From: Citrobacter youngae ATCC 29220
GTDB taxonomy: Bacteria; Pseudomonadota; Gammaproteobacteria; Enterobacterales; Enterobacteriaceae
Assembly: GCF_000155975.1 (NCBI RefSeq)
Contig: NZ_GG730299.1
Span: forward strand, 2,643,740 to 2,707,739
DNA length: 64,000 nt
Direction of reading: 5' to 3'
Of the stretch, positions 47,421 through 56,517 are shown piece by piece. Under the pieces are notes generated by a model. That model did no database searches and was not told the DNA's origin. It saw nothing but the letters and a program-made list of their open reading frames with translations. Positions within the stretch are counted from its first letter, which is position 1. Each line of letters opens with the position of its first letter. The position numbers were made by a program, and so were the translations under genes.

Positions 47421-49535
47421 TCAGTACATGATCAGATCCGATGGATCGGGGCTATCCTGTTGTTCAGATGCTTCAGGCGGCTTTTTACTTACTCCACAGT
47501 TCCAACTGATCAGCTTTGAATCCCCGTTTATGCTGTCCACGCCCTGCAACTCAAGATGTTTACCATTCAGAAAAATTCCGCCATCGCTCGTCAGCACCAG
47601 ACGAGCTTCACCGCACACCAGTTCCAGGTGCTCACCTGCGGAATACACAGCGGTTTTACCGGTGCTTTCGGTTTTGCTATTGCCCACATTAACGCTGGCG
47701 TTACGTCCGACATTGACGTTGTATTTCATCCCCACGTTAAGTGATTTGAATATTCCGACCTCAGAAGATTGCATCAATGCCACCGAAGTATTCATGATGC
47801 CGCCTACGGTGGTCTGATATGCCAGTCCCACATTCAGGGCACGGACAATCCCCACGGTTTCCACCTGATTTGCCCCCACTTTGATCACCTGGTTACTGCC
47901 CACACTCTCCACCTGATTAACGCCAATGGTCTGAATTTGGTTATTGGTAACGGAGATCACCTGGTTATTACCGATGGTTTCAGTATGGTTATTCGTCACA
48001 TCAGTGGTGCGGTTATGCAGTACCTCGGTATTCATGTTCTTCTGTGCGTGGATATATACCCGCTCCTTCCCTGTCGCATCATCGAACATAAGTTCGTTAA
48101 ACCCGCTGCCTTTATAGGTTTTCGAGCGGATGGTCATCTGCGTTTTGGTCCCGGGCAGGTTGCCCGGCGAACGGTTTTCCTGGTGATAGGTTCGTCCCAT
48201 GATGATGGGCTGGTCCGGGTCGCCGTTCAGAAAGTCCACTATCACCTCCTGGCCCACGCGCGGTATCGCCAGGTTACCAAACCCCGGCCCCGCCCACGCC
48301 TGCACCACCCGTATCCAGCATGAACTGTCCTGGTTCGCCGGGTTATACCGGTCCCAGTTAAACTTCACCCGCACCCGGCCATGTTCGTCGCAGAAGATTT
48401 CCTCGCCCTCCGGACCGGTGACGGTGGCTGACTGCGGGCCGTCCACTGACGGCTTTTCCATCGGCCGGGGCCGCCACGTCCTGTCCGCCGGTATGACCGT
48501 AAAATCATTCTCAAGGGTGGTCCCTGAGCCGGAACGTCCCGCCACCGCCAGCGGCTGTTTCCCCTGCAAATCGCTGCTCACCACCTGCCATTCCCGGTTC
48601 AGGCCCGCCTGCGGATGTTCAGTCAGCTGAATACGCCGTCCCGGCCATATCGCAGGCGAACGGCTTTTTCCCTGCGCCTCTTCGGCATTATTACGCCATC
48701 CCTCCACCTGCCAGCGGGCGAAGTTCTGCCCGTGGCTGTCCTTGAAGCGCCCCGGGTAATCAAACACTTCATACTGTGTACGCTGGTAATCCTGGTTCTG
48801 TCCCTGCTGCTCAAAGCGACCCGCCCAGCCGGGGCGTTTGAAGGTGTAGTCCTTGCCGATAACGGAAGAGGGGCGTATCTGCGCGCTGTGGCGGAACTGG
48901 CTGATACACGGCGTGCTCACTTCGGTCCGGGTATTCGGGTTCCACGGGATTTCAAACGCCTCTGGCAGAAAGCGCACCGTGTCACACAGCACCAGGCTCT
49001 GGTCGTCGCTGTCAGGCGAGTGCTCTTCATAGAAGAACAGCCCTTCCTCCGCGGCCATCCGCGCCAGAAAGTCATAATCCGTTTCACCGTACTGCACGCA
49101 GAATTCCCGCGCCGGATGCGCCTCGCTGAACAGCGGACTCCAGTCCGTCACATCGTTTTCCTGCAATATCGTCCCCAGGATGCTTTTAATGTCCTCATTC
49201 TGGAAAATACGGGAGTTCTGGCGCAGCCCGGCACGCCACAACGGCGGGCGGACTTTCATGCTGTACAGCATCTGGTGTCCGTCGTTTTCCCCCTGCTCAA
49301 ACCAGGTCACAATACCGTTCACCCGGCGCTGTATCTCCGTGCCCTGCCAGATTTTAAGATGGGCTGTTTTTTCCAGTACCTGAGAGAAGTCAATGCTGGG
49401 AAGCTGCTGGCTGACCAGCGAAATATCGAGGGAGAACAGCGTGGAGAAGGACTGGCTCAGGTGAAAGGACTCCACGACCAGCGCATCCGGTGGCAGGCCG
49501 TCCACCTCCAGTGTGAAACGTAATCCTGTTGACAT
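47421..49535 (-). CDS. vgrG: T6SS spike protein VgrG (TssI)
   Basis: The 704-residue protein has a gp27-like N-terminal domain (DALVVESFHLSQSFSTLFSL), an OB-fold gp5-like part (VTGPEGEEIFCDEHGRVRVK, PRVGQEVIVDFLNGDPDQP) and a C-terminal needle of about ten-residue repeats (NNQVISVTNNQIQTIGVNQV and on) up to about residue 640. It ends without an added effector domain. An AGGAGG site lies 6 nt before the ATG. It sits between hcp and the PAAR-Rhs gene, which would form its tip. Confidence 0.96.
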   Translation of the reverse strand: MSTGLRFTLEVDGLPPDALVVESFHLSQSFSTLFSLDISLVSQQLPSIDFSQVLEKTAHLKIWQGTEIQRRVNGIVTWFEQGENDGHQMLYSMKVRPPLWRAGLRQNSRIFQNEDIKSILGTILQENDVTDWSPLFSEAHPAREFCVQYGETDYDFLARMAAEEGLFFYEEHSPDSDDQSLVLCDTVRFLPEAFEIPWNPNTRTEVSTPCISQFRHSAQIRPSSVIGKDYTFKRPGWAGRFEQQGQNQDYQRTQYEVFDYPGRFKDSHGQNFARWQVEGWRNNAEEAQGKSRSPAIWPGRRIQLTEHPQAGLNREWQVVSSDLQGKQPLAVAGRSGSGTTLENDFTVIPADRTWRPRPMEKPSVDGPQSATVTGPEGEEIFCDEHGRVRVKFNWDRYNPANQDSSCWIRVVQAWAGPGFGNLAIPRVGQEVIVDFLNGDPDQPIIMGRTYHQENRSPGNLPGTKTQMTIRSKTYKGSGFNELMFDDATGKERVYIHAQKNMNTEVLHNRTTDVTNNHTETIGNNQVISVTNNQIQTIGVNQVESVGSNQVIKVGANQVETVGIVRALNVGLAYQTTVGGIMNTSVALMQSSEVGIFKSLNVGMKYNVNVGRNASVNVGNSKTESTGKTAVYSAGEHLELVCGEARLVLTSDGGIFLNGKHLELQGVDSINGDSKLISWNCGVSKKPPEASEQQDSPDPSDLIMY

Positions 49536-49716
49536 AAATAACCTCCTGAATTAACAGGGTAAAGAAACCGTCTGTACCAGACAGCGGCGAATGACAGTAC
49601 AGTGTTACGCTTGCATTCAGGCACGCTACCGCTGAAGTTTCCGGCGCTCGCCATCTCCCGTAAAAAACGTAACCCCTTACTGACACGGCTTTATGTTTAC
49701 GAGCCCCCAACAAAAA

Positions 49717-49742
49717 CAGCATCCCGCAAAGGCGGGATGCTG
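49717..49742 (-). terminator. Rho-independent terminator between hcp and vgrG
   Basis: Minus strand: CAGCATCCCGC-CTTT-GCGGGATGCTG, an 11 bp perfect stem, followed by TTTTTG. It lies 8 bp after the hcp stop and would make hcp messages more abundant than vgrG. Confidence 0.92.
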
Positions 49743-49749
49743 TTGATAC

Positions 49750-50268
49750 TTACGCTTCCAGCGGCGCGCGCCAGTCATCAGCACCAGAAGTGCCTGACTT
49801 GACGTGCTCCCACTCAATTTTGCGGTAGGCCAGTGAGACTTCGAGCAATTGCGTGAACTCGCGCTTGGCCGGATCCTGGCAGTGCGGCATATGAAGCTTC
49901 ATATCCACAATCGTCGAATCCGTCAGACGGGTGGTGAAGTAATGCTCCTGTTTGCCTTCAACAGAAGTACGCCACCAGTGCAGTTCGGTTTTCGGCAGCA
50001 TTTCGCCGGAAGCCAGCGCGTTGTACAGCAGCGGTACTGCTTTGTTCAACGCCACAGTAAAAATGAACGGCTTGTGAGCACGCTGACCTGCGGGCTGACC
50101 AGACTGCGGATCGGTTGGTACAGTCACGTTATGCAGAAACTCCTGAACCAGCATCTCATCTTCGTGACCCTGCACGTAGATATTGCCGACAGAATCTGCG
50201 GTGAATGCACCAGCGGTAATGTTCCCCTGGGTTTGCCCCGTAATTGAGATGTAACACGGTGTTGGCAT
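49750..50268 (-). CDS. hcp: T6SS tube protein Hcp (TssD)
   Basis: The 172-residue protein has the opening MPTPCYISITGQTQGNITAG and segments EFTQLLEVSLAYRKIEWEH and KPFIFTVALNKAVPLLYNAL of the Hcp family. Hexamers stack into the inner tube. The frame is open to 50298, but the ATG at 50268 has an AAAGGAG site and the standard N-terminus. A perfect inverted repeat in its leader (50308-50330) is noted separately. Confidence 0.96.
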   Translation of the reverse strand: MPTPCYISITGQTQGNITAGAFTADSVGNIYVQGHEDEMLVQEFLHNVTVPTDPQSGQPAGQRAHKPFIFTVALNKAVPLLYNALASGEMLPKTELHWWRTSVEGKQEHYFTTRLTDSTIVDMKLHMPHCQDPAKREFTQLLEVSLAYRKIEWEHVKSGTSGADDWRAPLEA

Positions 50269-50307
50269 TTGAAAACTCCTTTTATCGATTAACGACACTT
50301 ACATACA

Positions 50308-50330
50308 TCTGCCGAAAGGTATCCGGCAGA
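50308..50330. repeat. Inverted repeat in hcp leader
   Basis: Perfect 7 bp arms TCTGCCG and CGGCAGA surround AAAGGTATC. It lies 40 nt upstream of the hcp ATG, so it may be an operator or an mRNA hairpin that stabilises the hcp message. No U-run follows on the hcp strand, so it is not a classical terminator. Confidence 0.6.
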
Positions 50331-50443
50331 AAAAACATGCTTATTACATAACAGATTTTGTAGTTTCAGCCCTTTGTACATGACAGACTAAACCATACAA
50401 CCAAAGGCTAAAAACATTCACACAATGACTAAATTACAAATCA

Positions 50444-50515
50444 ATATATCCATGCATTGATATATCAACATTCATTGCTATAACACCAAGACGATATATT
50501 ATCCATGAATGGATA
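50444..50515. promoter_or_regulatory. Twin palindromic operator-like sites
   Basis: The first site is an 11 bp arm palindrome with one mismatch, ATATATCCATG-CATTGATATAT (50444-50465). The second, TATCCATGAATGGATA (50500-50515), has perfect 7 bp arms. They share TATCCATG and their centres are about 53 bp apart, near five helical turns. This could be a pair of dimer sites for an unidentified regulator. Confidence 0.45.
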
Positions 50516-50522
50516 TTACACT

Positions 50523-50541
50523 CATACTTTTTATCATTATC
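50523..50541 (-). promoter_or_regulatory. Fur-box-like sequence
   Basis: On the minus strand GATAATGATAAAAAGTATG agrees with the 19 bp Fur consensus GATAATGATAATCATTATC at 15 positions, including the first 11. Fur is known to repress the sci-1 T6SS of enteroaggregative E. coli, which supports a role here. Confidence 0.45.
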
Positions 50542-50903
50542 CTGCTCGGTAAACATCATTCATTACACCACACTTCTTATAAAGATAATTGTGATGTATG
50601 AATTCATATCAATAATATTTCATCCATGTATAAAATCAAACAAAAACACCATAAAAATCAAAAACATAAAATCAATTTAAGATTCTTTAAAATGTCATTT
50701 AATTTATTTTTAATGATAAATTCACCACCTGAAAAAATAACCACACAGGAAGAATACTCCTGTATTTAATTTGAAAAAAGTGCTTCTCAAAAAATTTTCT
50801 ATGCGTAAAATGATTACCAGGATTTTTTATGGCACGGCATTCCATTGTTCCATAGTCTGTACGGAAATAAAGAACACATAACGTAACCTGATGGATTATT
50901 TCT

Positions 50904-51407
50904 ATGAGCAAAGATTATAACGGCAGCGTTGCCCCCAAAGAACGCATTAATATTTCTTATGTTCCAAAAACTGACGGTGAACCTTCTGAGGTGGAATTAC
51001 CCCTCAATATATTGATAGTGGGAGATACCGGAAACTCACAGGAAACAGCGCCACTTGATGAACGTCAGATGGTTTCAATCGACAAACACTCATTCAATTC
51101 AGTGATGGCAGAAGCGTCCATTAGCCTGAATTTTGCAGTTCCGGCAGCATTGAAGGACAACGAAAAAAATGACGATGAGATGAATGTCTCTCTGGAAATC
51201 AAATCTCTGCACGATTTTTCTCCGGACAGTGTCGCAAAACAGGTGCCAGAGTTGAACAAATTGCTGGAGCTACGCGAAGCGCTGACAGCATTAAAAGGGC
51301 CGCTGGGTAATTTGCCTGCATTTCGCGCCCAACTTCAGGCATTGCTGGAAAATGAAGAATCCCGCGAACAGTTACTACGGGAGATCGGCCTGGCAGAAAA
51401 CCAGTAA
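50904..51407 (+). CDS. tssB: T6SS contractile sheath small subunit TssB (VipA)
   Basis: The 167-residue protein has the typical N-terminus (VAPKERINISYVPKTDGEPS) and LPLNILIVGDTG, and a C-terminal helix with LRREALTAL-like order (LLELREALTALKGPLGNLPA). It pairs with TssC to build the sheath. It is separated from tssC by an unusual gap of 290 bp. Confidence 0.96.
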   Translation: MSKDYNGSVAPKERINISYVPKTDGEPSEVELPLNILIVGDTGNSQETAPLDERQMVSIDKHSFNSVMAEASISLNFAVPAALKDNEKNDDEMNVSLEIKSLHDFSPDSVAKQVPELNKLLELREALTALKGPLGNLPAFRAQLQALLENEESREQLLREIGLAENQ

Positions 51408-51436
51408 CCTCTGTTTTTCAGGGAAATTATCCTGGT

Positions 51437-51655
51437 ATGGGCTTACGGAAAGATAACACCAGAACCGATGACGCAATAAAGCAGACTGTGATCCGGTGAT
51501 GTATCAGTCAAACAGGCGACATCAACCCAGAAATACTGGATGTATTGATCGCGACGCTTGACCAGAGGATCGGATGTCTGATGGATGAAATCATCCATAT
51601 CAACGGGTATCAGCAGATGAAGCCACACTGGCGGAAGGTATTCCACTGGCAGTGA
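51437..51655 (+). pseudogene. Decayed tssC-like 5' fragment between tssB and tssC
   Basis: Two short frames seem to be remnants of one gene. An ATG at 51437 gives MGLRKDNTRTDDAIKQTVIR and a stop. A second frame (51500-51655) gives ISQTGDINPEILDVLIATLD, then QRIGCLMDEIIHINGYQQMK and a WRK segment before TGA. The second aligns without gaps to TssC residues near IADIDARISRQMDAIIHAPQ, with 15 of 34 positions identical by my count. The DNA is well diverged, so it is not a recent copy. It may be a relic of a second tssC-type gene. Confidence 0.55.
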
Positions 51656-51697
51656 AACCTGGCTCCAGAAATACAGATCAACACAAGGATTTTCAGT

Positions 51698-53170
51698 ATG
51701 TCGTTACAGGAAGAGGAACTTGTTTCCACCCGCACTGAACAGGGAAGCCATACCCCGTCGTTGCTTGATGAAATCATGGCACAAACCCGCATCCAGCCCG
51801 GCGCTGACGGTTACGATATTGCCCGCCAGGGTGTAACGGCTTTTGTTGCCAGCCTTCTGCAATCCAGTTCACCAGCAGAACCCGTAAACAAACTGGCCGT
51901 GGACAGTATGATTGCGGACATCGACGCCCGTATCAGCCGCCAGATGGATGCCATTATTCATGCCCCTCAGTTTCAGCAACTGGAGTCGTTCTGGCGTTCA
52001 ATGAAAGCCTTGGTGGATCGCGTTGATTTTCGGGAAAATATTAAGGTTAATATCCTGCATGTCACCAAGGAAGAATTGCTGGACGATTTCGAGTTCGCGC
52101 CAGAGATTACCCAGTCCGGCTTCTATAAGCATGTCTATTCCAGCGGATTTGGCCAGTTTGGCGGAGAACCCATTGCGGCGGTATTAGGTGCATATGAGTT
52201 CAAGAATACCACGCCGGATATGAAGCTCCTGAACTATGTCAGCGCCGTCGGCGCTATGGCCCATGCACCGTTCCTGTCTTCCGTATCGCCGGAATTTATG
52301 GGACTAAATTCATGGACCGAGCTGCCCAATATCAAAGATCTTTATGCCATCTTTGAAAGCCCTGCCTACACAAAATGGCGTGCCCTGCGTGATTCTGAAG
52401 ACTCTCGCTACCTGGGGCTGACCGCACCGCGTTTTCTGCTCCGCCAGCCCTATTCCGCTACCGAAAACCCCATCAGGAGTTTCAACTACGCCGAAGATGT
52501 CAGCCACAGCCACGAGCACTATCTGTGGGGCAATACCGCCTGGATGCTGGCCAGTAATGTGGCCGACTCGTTCGCGAAATATAGATGGGCACCGAACATT
52601 ATTGGGCCGCAGAGCGGCGGCGCGGTAAAAGATCTGCCGGTACATCTGTATGAATCAATGGGGCAGATTCAAGCCAAGATCCCCACAGAGGTGCTGATCA
52701 CCGACCGCCGTGAATTTGAACTGGCTGAAGAGGGATTCATTACCCTGACCATGCGCAAGGGCAGCGATAACGCCGCCTTTTTCTCCGCCAATTCGGTTCA
52801 GAAACCCAAGCATTTTCCAGGCAAAGATGCCGAAACCAACTACAAGCTGGGTACGCAATTACCGTATCTGTTCATTATCAACCGCCTCGCACACTATATT
52901 AAAGTGCTGCAACGCGAGCAGCTCGGCTCCTGGAAAGAGAGAAGCGACCTTGAGCGGGAACTTAATATTTGGGTCCGCCAGTATGTCGCTGACCAGGAGA
53001 ATCCGCCCGCTGACGTCCGCAGCCGTAAGCCCCTGCGTGGCGCTAAAGTTGAGGTTCTGGACGTGGACGGCGAACCTGGCTGGTATCAGGTGGCGATTTC
53101 CGCAAGACCCCATTTTAAATATATGGGTGCGTCGTTTGAACTGTCTTTAGTCGGACGGTTAGACAAGTGA
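51698..53170 (+). CDS. tssC: T6SS contractile sheath large subunit TssC (VipB)
   Basis: The 490-residue sheath protein has the N-terminal region IADIDARISRQMDAIIHAPQ and FQQLESFWRSMKALVDRVDF, with middle segments AVGAMAHAPFLSSVSPEFMG and LAHYIKVLQREQLGSWKERS. It forms the sheath with TssB and is disassembled by ClpV. The stop overlaps the tssE GTG start by 4 nt. Confidence 0.97.
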   Translation: MSLQEEELVSTRTEQGSHTPSLLDEIMAQTRIQPGADGYDIARQGVTAFVASLLQSSSPAEPVNKLAVDSMIADIDARISRQMDAIIHAPQFQQLESFWRSMKALVDRVDFRENIKVNILHVTKEELLDDFEFAPEITQSGFYKHVYSSGFGQFGGEPIAAVLGAYEFKNTTPDMKLLNYVSAVGAMAHAPFLSSVSPEFMGLNSWTELPNIKDLYAIFESPAYTKWRALRDSEDSRYLGLTAPRFLLRQPYSATENPIRSFNYAEDVSHSHEHYLWGNTAWMLASNVADSFAKYRWAPNIIGPQSGGAVKDLPVHLYESMGQIQAKIPTEVLITDRREFELAEEGFITLTMRKGSDNAAFFSANSVQKPKHFPGKDAETNYKLGTQLPYLFIINRLAHYIKVLQREQLGSWKERSDLERELNIWVRQYVADQENPPADVRSRKPLRGAKVEVLDVDGEPGWYQVAISARPHFKYMGASFELSLVGRLDK

Positions 53171-53583
53171 TACCGGAGCGCGAGAGACCTGCTGGATCGC
53201 TGTTTGAGCGTCTGGAAAACCCTCCTGCCAGAAACTGGCGGGAGGGCCGTAATATAGAGGCATTCAGACAGTCCATTCGCTACAGCCTGCGAAATATCCT
53301 GAATACCCGCTCCGGCAGTTGCCGGGGCACCCCGGAGCTAGGCATCGAAGAACCGGAAGGATCTGATAATTACCGCAGCGCCATGAGCCAGGCCATCGTG
53401 CAGTGCATTGAGTGTTATGAGCCCAGAATCTCACATGCTGAGGTCCGGGCAGCACTTCCCCAGGCGGCCAACCCACAGGAAATAACCTTCCATATTACCG
53501 CTTGGGTCACATTTAACGGCATCGACGATGTGCTTGAGTTTGATATGGCACCGGATGGCAGCCAGCATTATCGGGTGGAGTAG
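53167..53583 (+). CDS. tssE: T6SS baseplate protein TssE (gp25-like)
   Basis: The 138-residue gp25/lysozyme-fold protein begins with ERERPAGSLFERLENPPARN and has SIRYSLRNILNTRSGSCRG and GIEEPEG in order, as TssE proteins do. It starts at a GTG overlapping the tssC stop (GTGA). Confidence 0.93.
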   Translation: MIPERERPAGSLFERLENPPARNWREGRNIEAFRQSIRYSLRNILNTRSGSCRGTPELGIEEPEGSDNYRSAMSQAIVQCIECYEPRISHAEVRAALPQAANPQEITFHITAWVTFNGIDDVLEFDMAPDGSQHYRVE

Positions 53584-53587
53584 CAAA

Positions 53588-55441
53588 ATGGAATTCGAAG
53601 AGCGCTATTACAGGCAGGAACTGAATTACCTTCGGCAGTTAAGCAAACAGCTGGCGACCGAAAAACCTCATCTGGCCCGGTTTCTGGCTGAAAAAGGAGC
53701 CGACCCGGATATTGAGCGCCTGCTGGAAGGCGTGGCCTTTCTGACCGGCAATCTGCGCCAGAAAATTGAGGATGAGTTTCCTGAGCTGACACACGGCTTG
53801 ATCAAAATGCTGTGGCCCAATTATTTGCGTCCGGTGCCGTCTATGACGCTGATTGAATACAGTCCGGATATGGACAAAACCTCCGTGCCGATACGCATCC
53901 CCCGTAACGAACAGTTCACAACAGGTGCTAAAGGGACTCAGGGAAATCAAGTATTATCTGCATATTCCGACAATGATCACGATGCAGCTCCGCCCTGTAC
54001 TTTCACTCTCTGCCGGGATATCTGGCTGTTGCCCGTGCAACTGGATCAGGTTGAGGATCGCAGTACGCCCCGCCATGGCATCATTGATATTACATTTGCC
54101 GTAGCACCGGGTACAGATTTCACCACTCTTGATCTGAACAGGCTGCGATTCTGGCTGGGCAACGATGATAACTATACCCGCTACCAGCTTTATCTGTGGT
54201 TTTGCGAATATTTACAGGGTGCAGAGTTGATTGCGGGTGAGCAGTCAATCCCGATGCCTGAATTTATGCTGAAAGCTGTGGGATTTGAGCCAGAGGATGC
54301 CATGCTGCCCTGGCCCGGTAATGTCCACAGCGGCTACCGTATTCTCCAGGAATTTTTCTGCTACGCCGACAGTTTTCTCTTTTTCGATGCCTGTGGCTTT
54401 CCGGCGCTACCTGACAGGTTAACGGAGAACCGTTTCACTCTGCGACTACGTTTTTCACGCCCCTTACCAGTGGATATCCAGTTATACCGCGGCTCCTTGC
54501 GTTTATACTGTGCGCCCGCCATTAATCTTTTTTTCCATCATGCCGAAGCGATTACGCTGGATCACCTGCGGGCCGATTATCCGCTAATACCCAGCCGCCA
54601 CTATCCAGATCATTACGACGTTTTTTCGGTTAACAGTGTGGTGAGCCAGACGCAGGATATATTCAGAAAAAAAGAGTTTGGACACCCCGTCACCACACCT
54701 TCGGTACGTCAATGGCCTGCCTTTGAAAGCTTTAGCCACCAGATGGAATACAGCCGTAAACGGGAAGTGGTCTACTGGCAGCACCGGACAAAGACCTCGC
54801 TGTTTCACCGGGGCTTTGATCATACCCTGGCTTTTATTCATGCCGATGGCAGCCATCCGGATGCCTCACTGATTAATAATGAAGTGGTCTCGGTGTCGCT
54901 GACCTGTACCAACCGTGAGTTGCCGATACATATCCTGCCTGGAGACGTCACAGGAACAACAGGTAAAAACGCAGCAGTGGCGTCATTTCGCAATATTACC
55001 CGACCCACGCAGCCACTCTGGCCGGTCATAGACGGCAGCCTGCACTGGTCCCTACTGTCCGCCATGAACCTGAATTATCTGTCACTGCTGGATGCTGATG
55101 CGCTCAAACAGGTCATAGCCAATTTTGATCGCCACGCCATTCATCATCCGCAGATGGCTCGTCTGTCACAGCAGAAGCTGGATGCCATTGAACGGCTGGA
55201 AACCAGACCTATTGATCGCCTGTTTACCGGGATACCGGTACGTGGTTTGGCTTCCACCCTGAATATCCATCCGGGGGCATTTGTCTGTGAAGGAGAGATG
55301 TACCTGCTGGGTGCTGTTTTGTCACACTTTCTGTCGCTGTACGCCAGCGTCAATTCGTTCCACATGCTGACCGTTGTTAACACGGAAAGCCAGGAGTCAT
55401 GGAAATGGGCGGAAAGAACCGGGCAACACCCGCTCATATGA
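53588..55441 (+). CDS. tssF: T6SS baseplate protein TssF
   Basis: A baseplate wedge protein of 617 residues from the ATG at 53588 (MEFEERYYRQELNYLRQLSK). The early segment DPDIERLLEGVAFLTGNLRQ and later LSLLDADALKQVIANFDRHA, then LERLETRP-like positions (IERLETRPIDRLFTG), are typical. The frame is open to 53528, but the chosen start gives the family N-terminus and follows tssE by 4 bp. Confidence 0.95.
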   Translation: MEFEERYYRQELNYLRQLSKQLATEKPHLARFLAEKGADPDIERLLEGVAFLTGNLRQKIEDEFPELTHGLIKMLWPNYLRPVPSMTLIEYSPDMDKTSVPIRIPRNEQFTTGAKGTQGNQVLSAYSDNDHDAAPPCTFTLCRDIWLLPVQLDQVEDRSTPRHGIIDITFAVAPGTDFTTLDLNRLRFWLGNDDNYTRYQLYLWFCEYLQGAELIAGEQSIPMPEFMLKAVGFEPEDAMLPWPGNVHSGYRILQEFFCYADSFLFFDACGFPALPDRLTENRFTLRLRFSRPLPVDIQLYRGSLRLYCAPAINLFFHHAEAITLDHLRADYPLIPSRHYPDHYDVFSVNSVVSQTQDIFRKKEFGHPVTTPSVRQWPAFESFSHQMEYSRKREVVYWQHRTKTSLFHRGFDHTLAFIHADGSHPDASLINNEVVSVSLTCTNRELPIHILPGDVTGTTGKNAAVASFRNITRPTQPLWPVIDGSLHWSLLSAMNLNYLSLLDADALKQVIANFDRHAIHHPQMARLSQQKLDAIERLETRPIDRLFTGIPVRGLASTLNIHPGAFVCEGEMYLLGAVLSHFLSLYASVNSFHMLTVVNTESQESWKWAERTGQHPLI

Positions 55442-56493
55442 ATCCGGACGATACTCCGGTACAGGATGAACAAAACACGTTGCGGGAGAGTTTTCTTCAG
55501 AACGCCTGTGCCTGTAATTTTTTTGCCCTCTCCGAGCTACTGCACCGCCTGGCATCCGGGGACAACGAAACGCCGGAGCTATCCCTGAATACCCCTCCGA
55601 CACAGGAAACCATTCGTTTTCAGGCGGACGCTAGCCTGGGATTTCCGGTAAGCGATATCAGCGCGCTGAAGCAGGAGACTTCCGGGCTGTTCCGGGTGAC
55701 CACCACCTTTATGGGACTACAGGGTAGCCAGTCCCCCCTGCCCGGTTATTACCTTGATCACCTGGCCTGGAAATCCGTACACGAGCAAAGTCCGGTCGGT
55801 GATTTTCTGGATATGTTCAGCCATCGCCTGACGCAGTTTGTCTGGCATATCTGGCGTAAGTACCGCTACCACGTCAGTTTCCGTAACGGTGGCATGGATA
55901 CGTTCTCGCAGCGGATGTATTCCCTGGTGGGGCTGGGCCACCAGCAGCTTCGCGATCGACTGGCAATTAGTCACAGCAAAATGTTGGCCTATGCCGGAAT
56001 ACTGGCGAACCCGGGACGCTCGCCGGAGATCGTCTGCTCGCTGGTCGCCCACTGTTTCGATTTAAATTTATCTGATGTGACGCTGCAAAACTGGCAGCGA
56101 CGGATGGTGGAAATAGAGCCGGATCAGCAGAACAGTCTCGGATGTTACACGATTAAAAATGGCGAAAAACTGGCCTGTCGATCGGTACTGGGCAATTTTG
56201 TCCTGGGGACGAGTGTTCCCGATCTCAGCGGTAAATTTCAGTTAAGCATTAACAACCTGAGTCGTAAGCAGTTTCTCTCGTTCCTGCCGTCAGGAGAAAA
56301 CTTTCTGCCACTGGCGATGTTTGTCTCCTTCGTCCTGCGCGATCAGCTTGCCTGGGATTTGCACCTGGGACTGGCGCCGGAACAGGTGAGCACCATGCGG
56401 CTGGGCGACAATAAGAGCGCACTGCTGGGCTGGACGTCATTTCTCGGCGATCCGGGAGAACATCCCTCAGTCACCATCCGGGTCAGGGAATAA
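55405..56493 (+). CDS. tssG: T6SS baseplate protein TssG
   Basis: The 362-residue TssG (VasB) shows FFALSELLHRLASG, FQADASLGFPVSDISAL and VTTTFMGLQGSQSPLPGYYL, all family features. I prefer the ATG at 55405, which has an AGGAG site 8 nt upstream; 55399 and 55438 (ATGA overlap with tssF) are alternatives. It forms the wedge with TssF, TssE and TssK. Confidence 0.93.
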   Translation: MGGKNRATPAHMNPDDTPVQDEQNTLRESFLQNACACNFFALSELLHRLASGDNETPELSLNTPPTQETIRFQADASLGFPVSDISALKQETSGLFRVTTTFMGLQGSQSPLPGYYLDHLAWKSVHEQSPVGDFLDMFSHRLTQFVWHIWRKYRYHVSFRNGGMDTFSQRMYSLVGLGHQQLRDRLAISHSKMLAYAGILANPGRSPEIVCSLVAHCFDLNLSDVTLQNWQRRMVEIEPDQQNSLGCYTIKNGEKLACRSVLGNFVLGTSVPDLSGKFQLSINNLSRKQFLSFLPSGENFLPLAMFVSFVLRDQLAWDLHLGLAPEQVSTMRLGDNKSALLGWTSFLGDPGEHPSVTIRVRE

Positions 56494-56517
56494 AATATAA
56501 CCATTATGGAGCATGAT

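Larger units (their letters stand above)
50269..50903. promoter_or_regulatory. AT-rich divergent T6SS control region (hcp / tssB)
   Basis: The 635 bp hold no convincing gene and are strongly AT-rich. Three elements stand out: an inverted repeat TCTGCCG-AAAGGTATC-CGGCAGA (50308-50330) close to hcp, two related palindromes TATCCATGCATTGATA (50447-50462) and TATCCATGAATGGATA (50500-50515), and a Fur-box-like sequence (50523-50541). AT-richness also suggests H-NS silencing. Confidence 0.6.

Noticed and set aside
46378-47817. Long plus-strand open frame (479 codons) across rhs and vgrG
   Set aside because: It is antisense to clear Rhs and VgrG sequence. High GC in rhs removes stops on the other strand, and the protein is low-complexity Pro/Arg/Ser.
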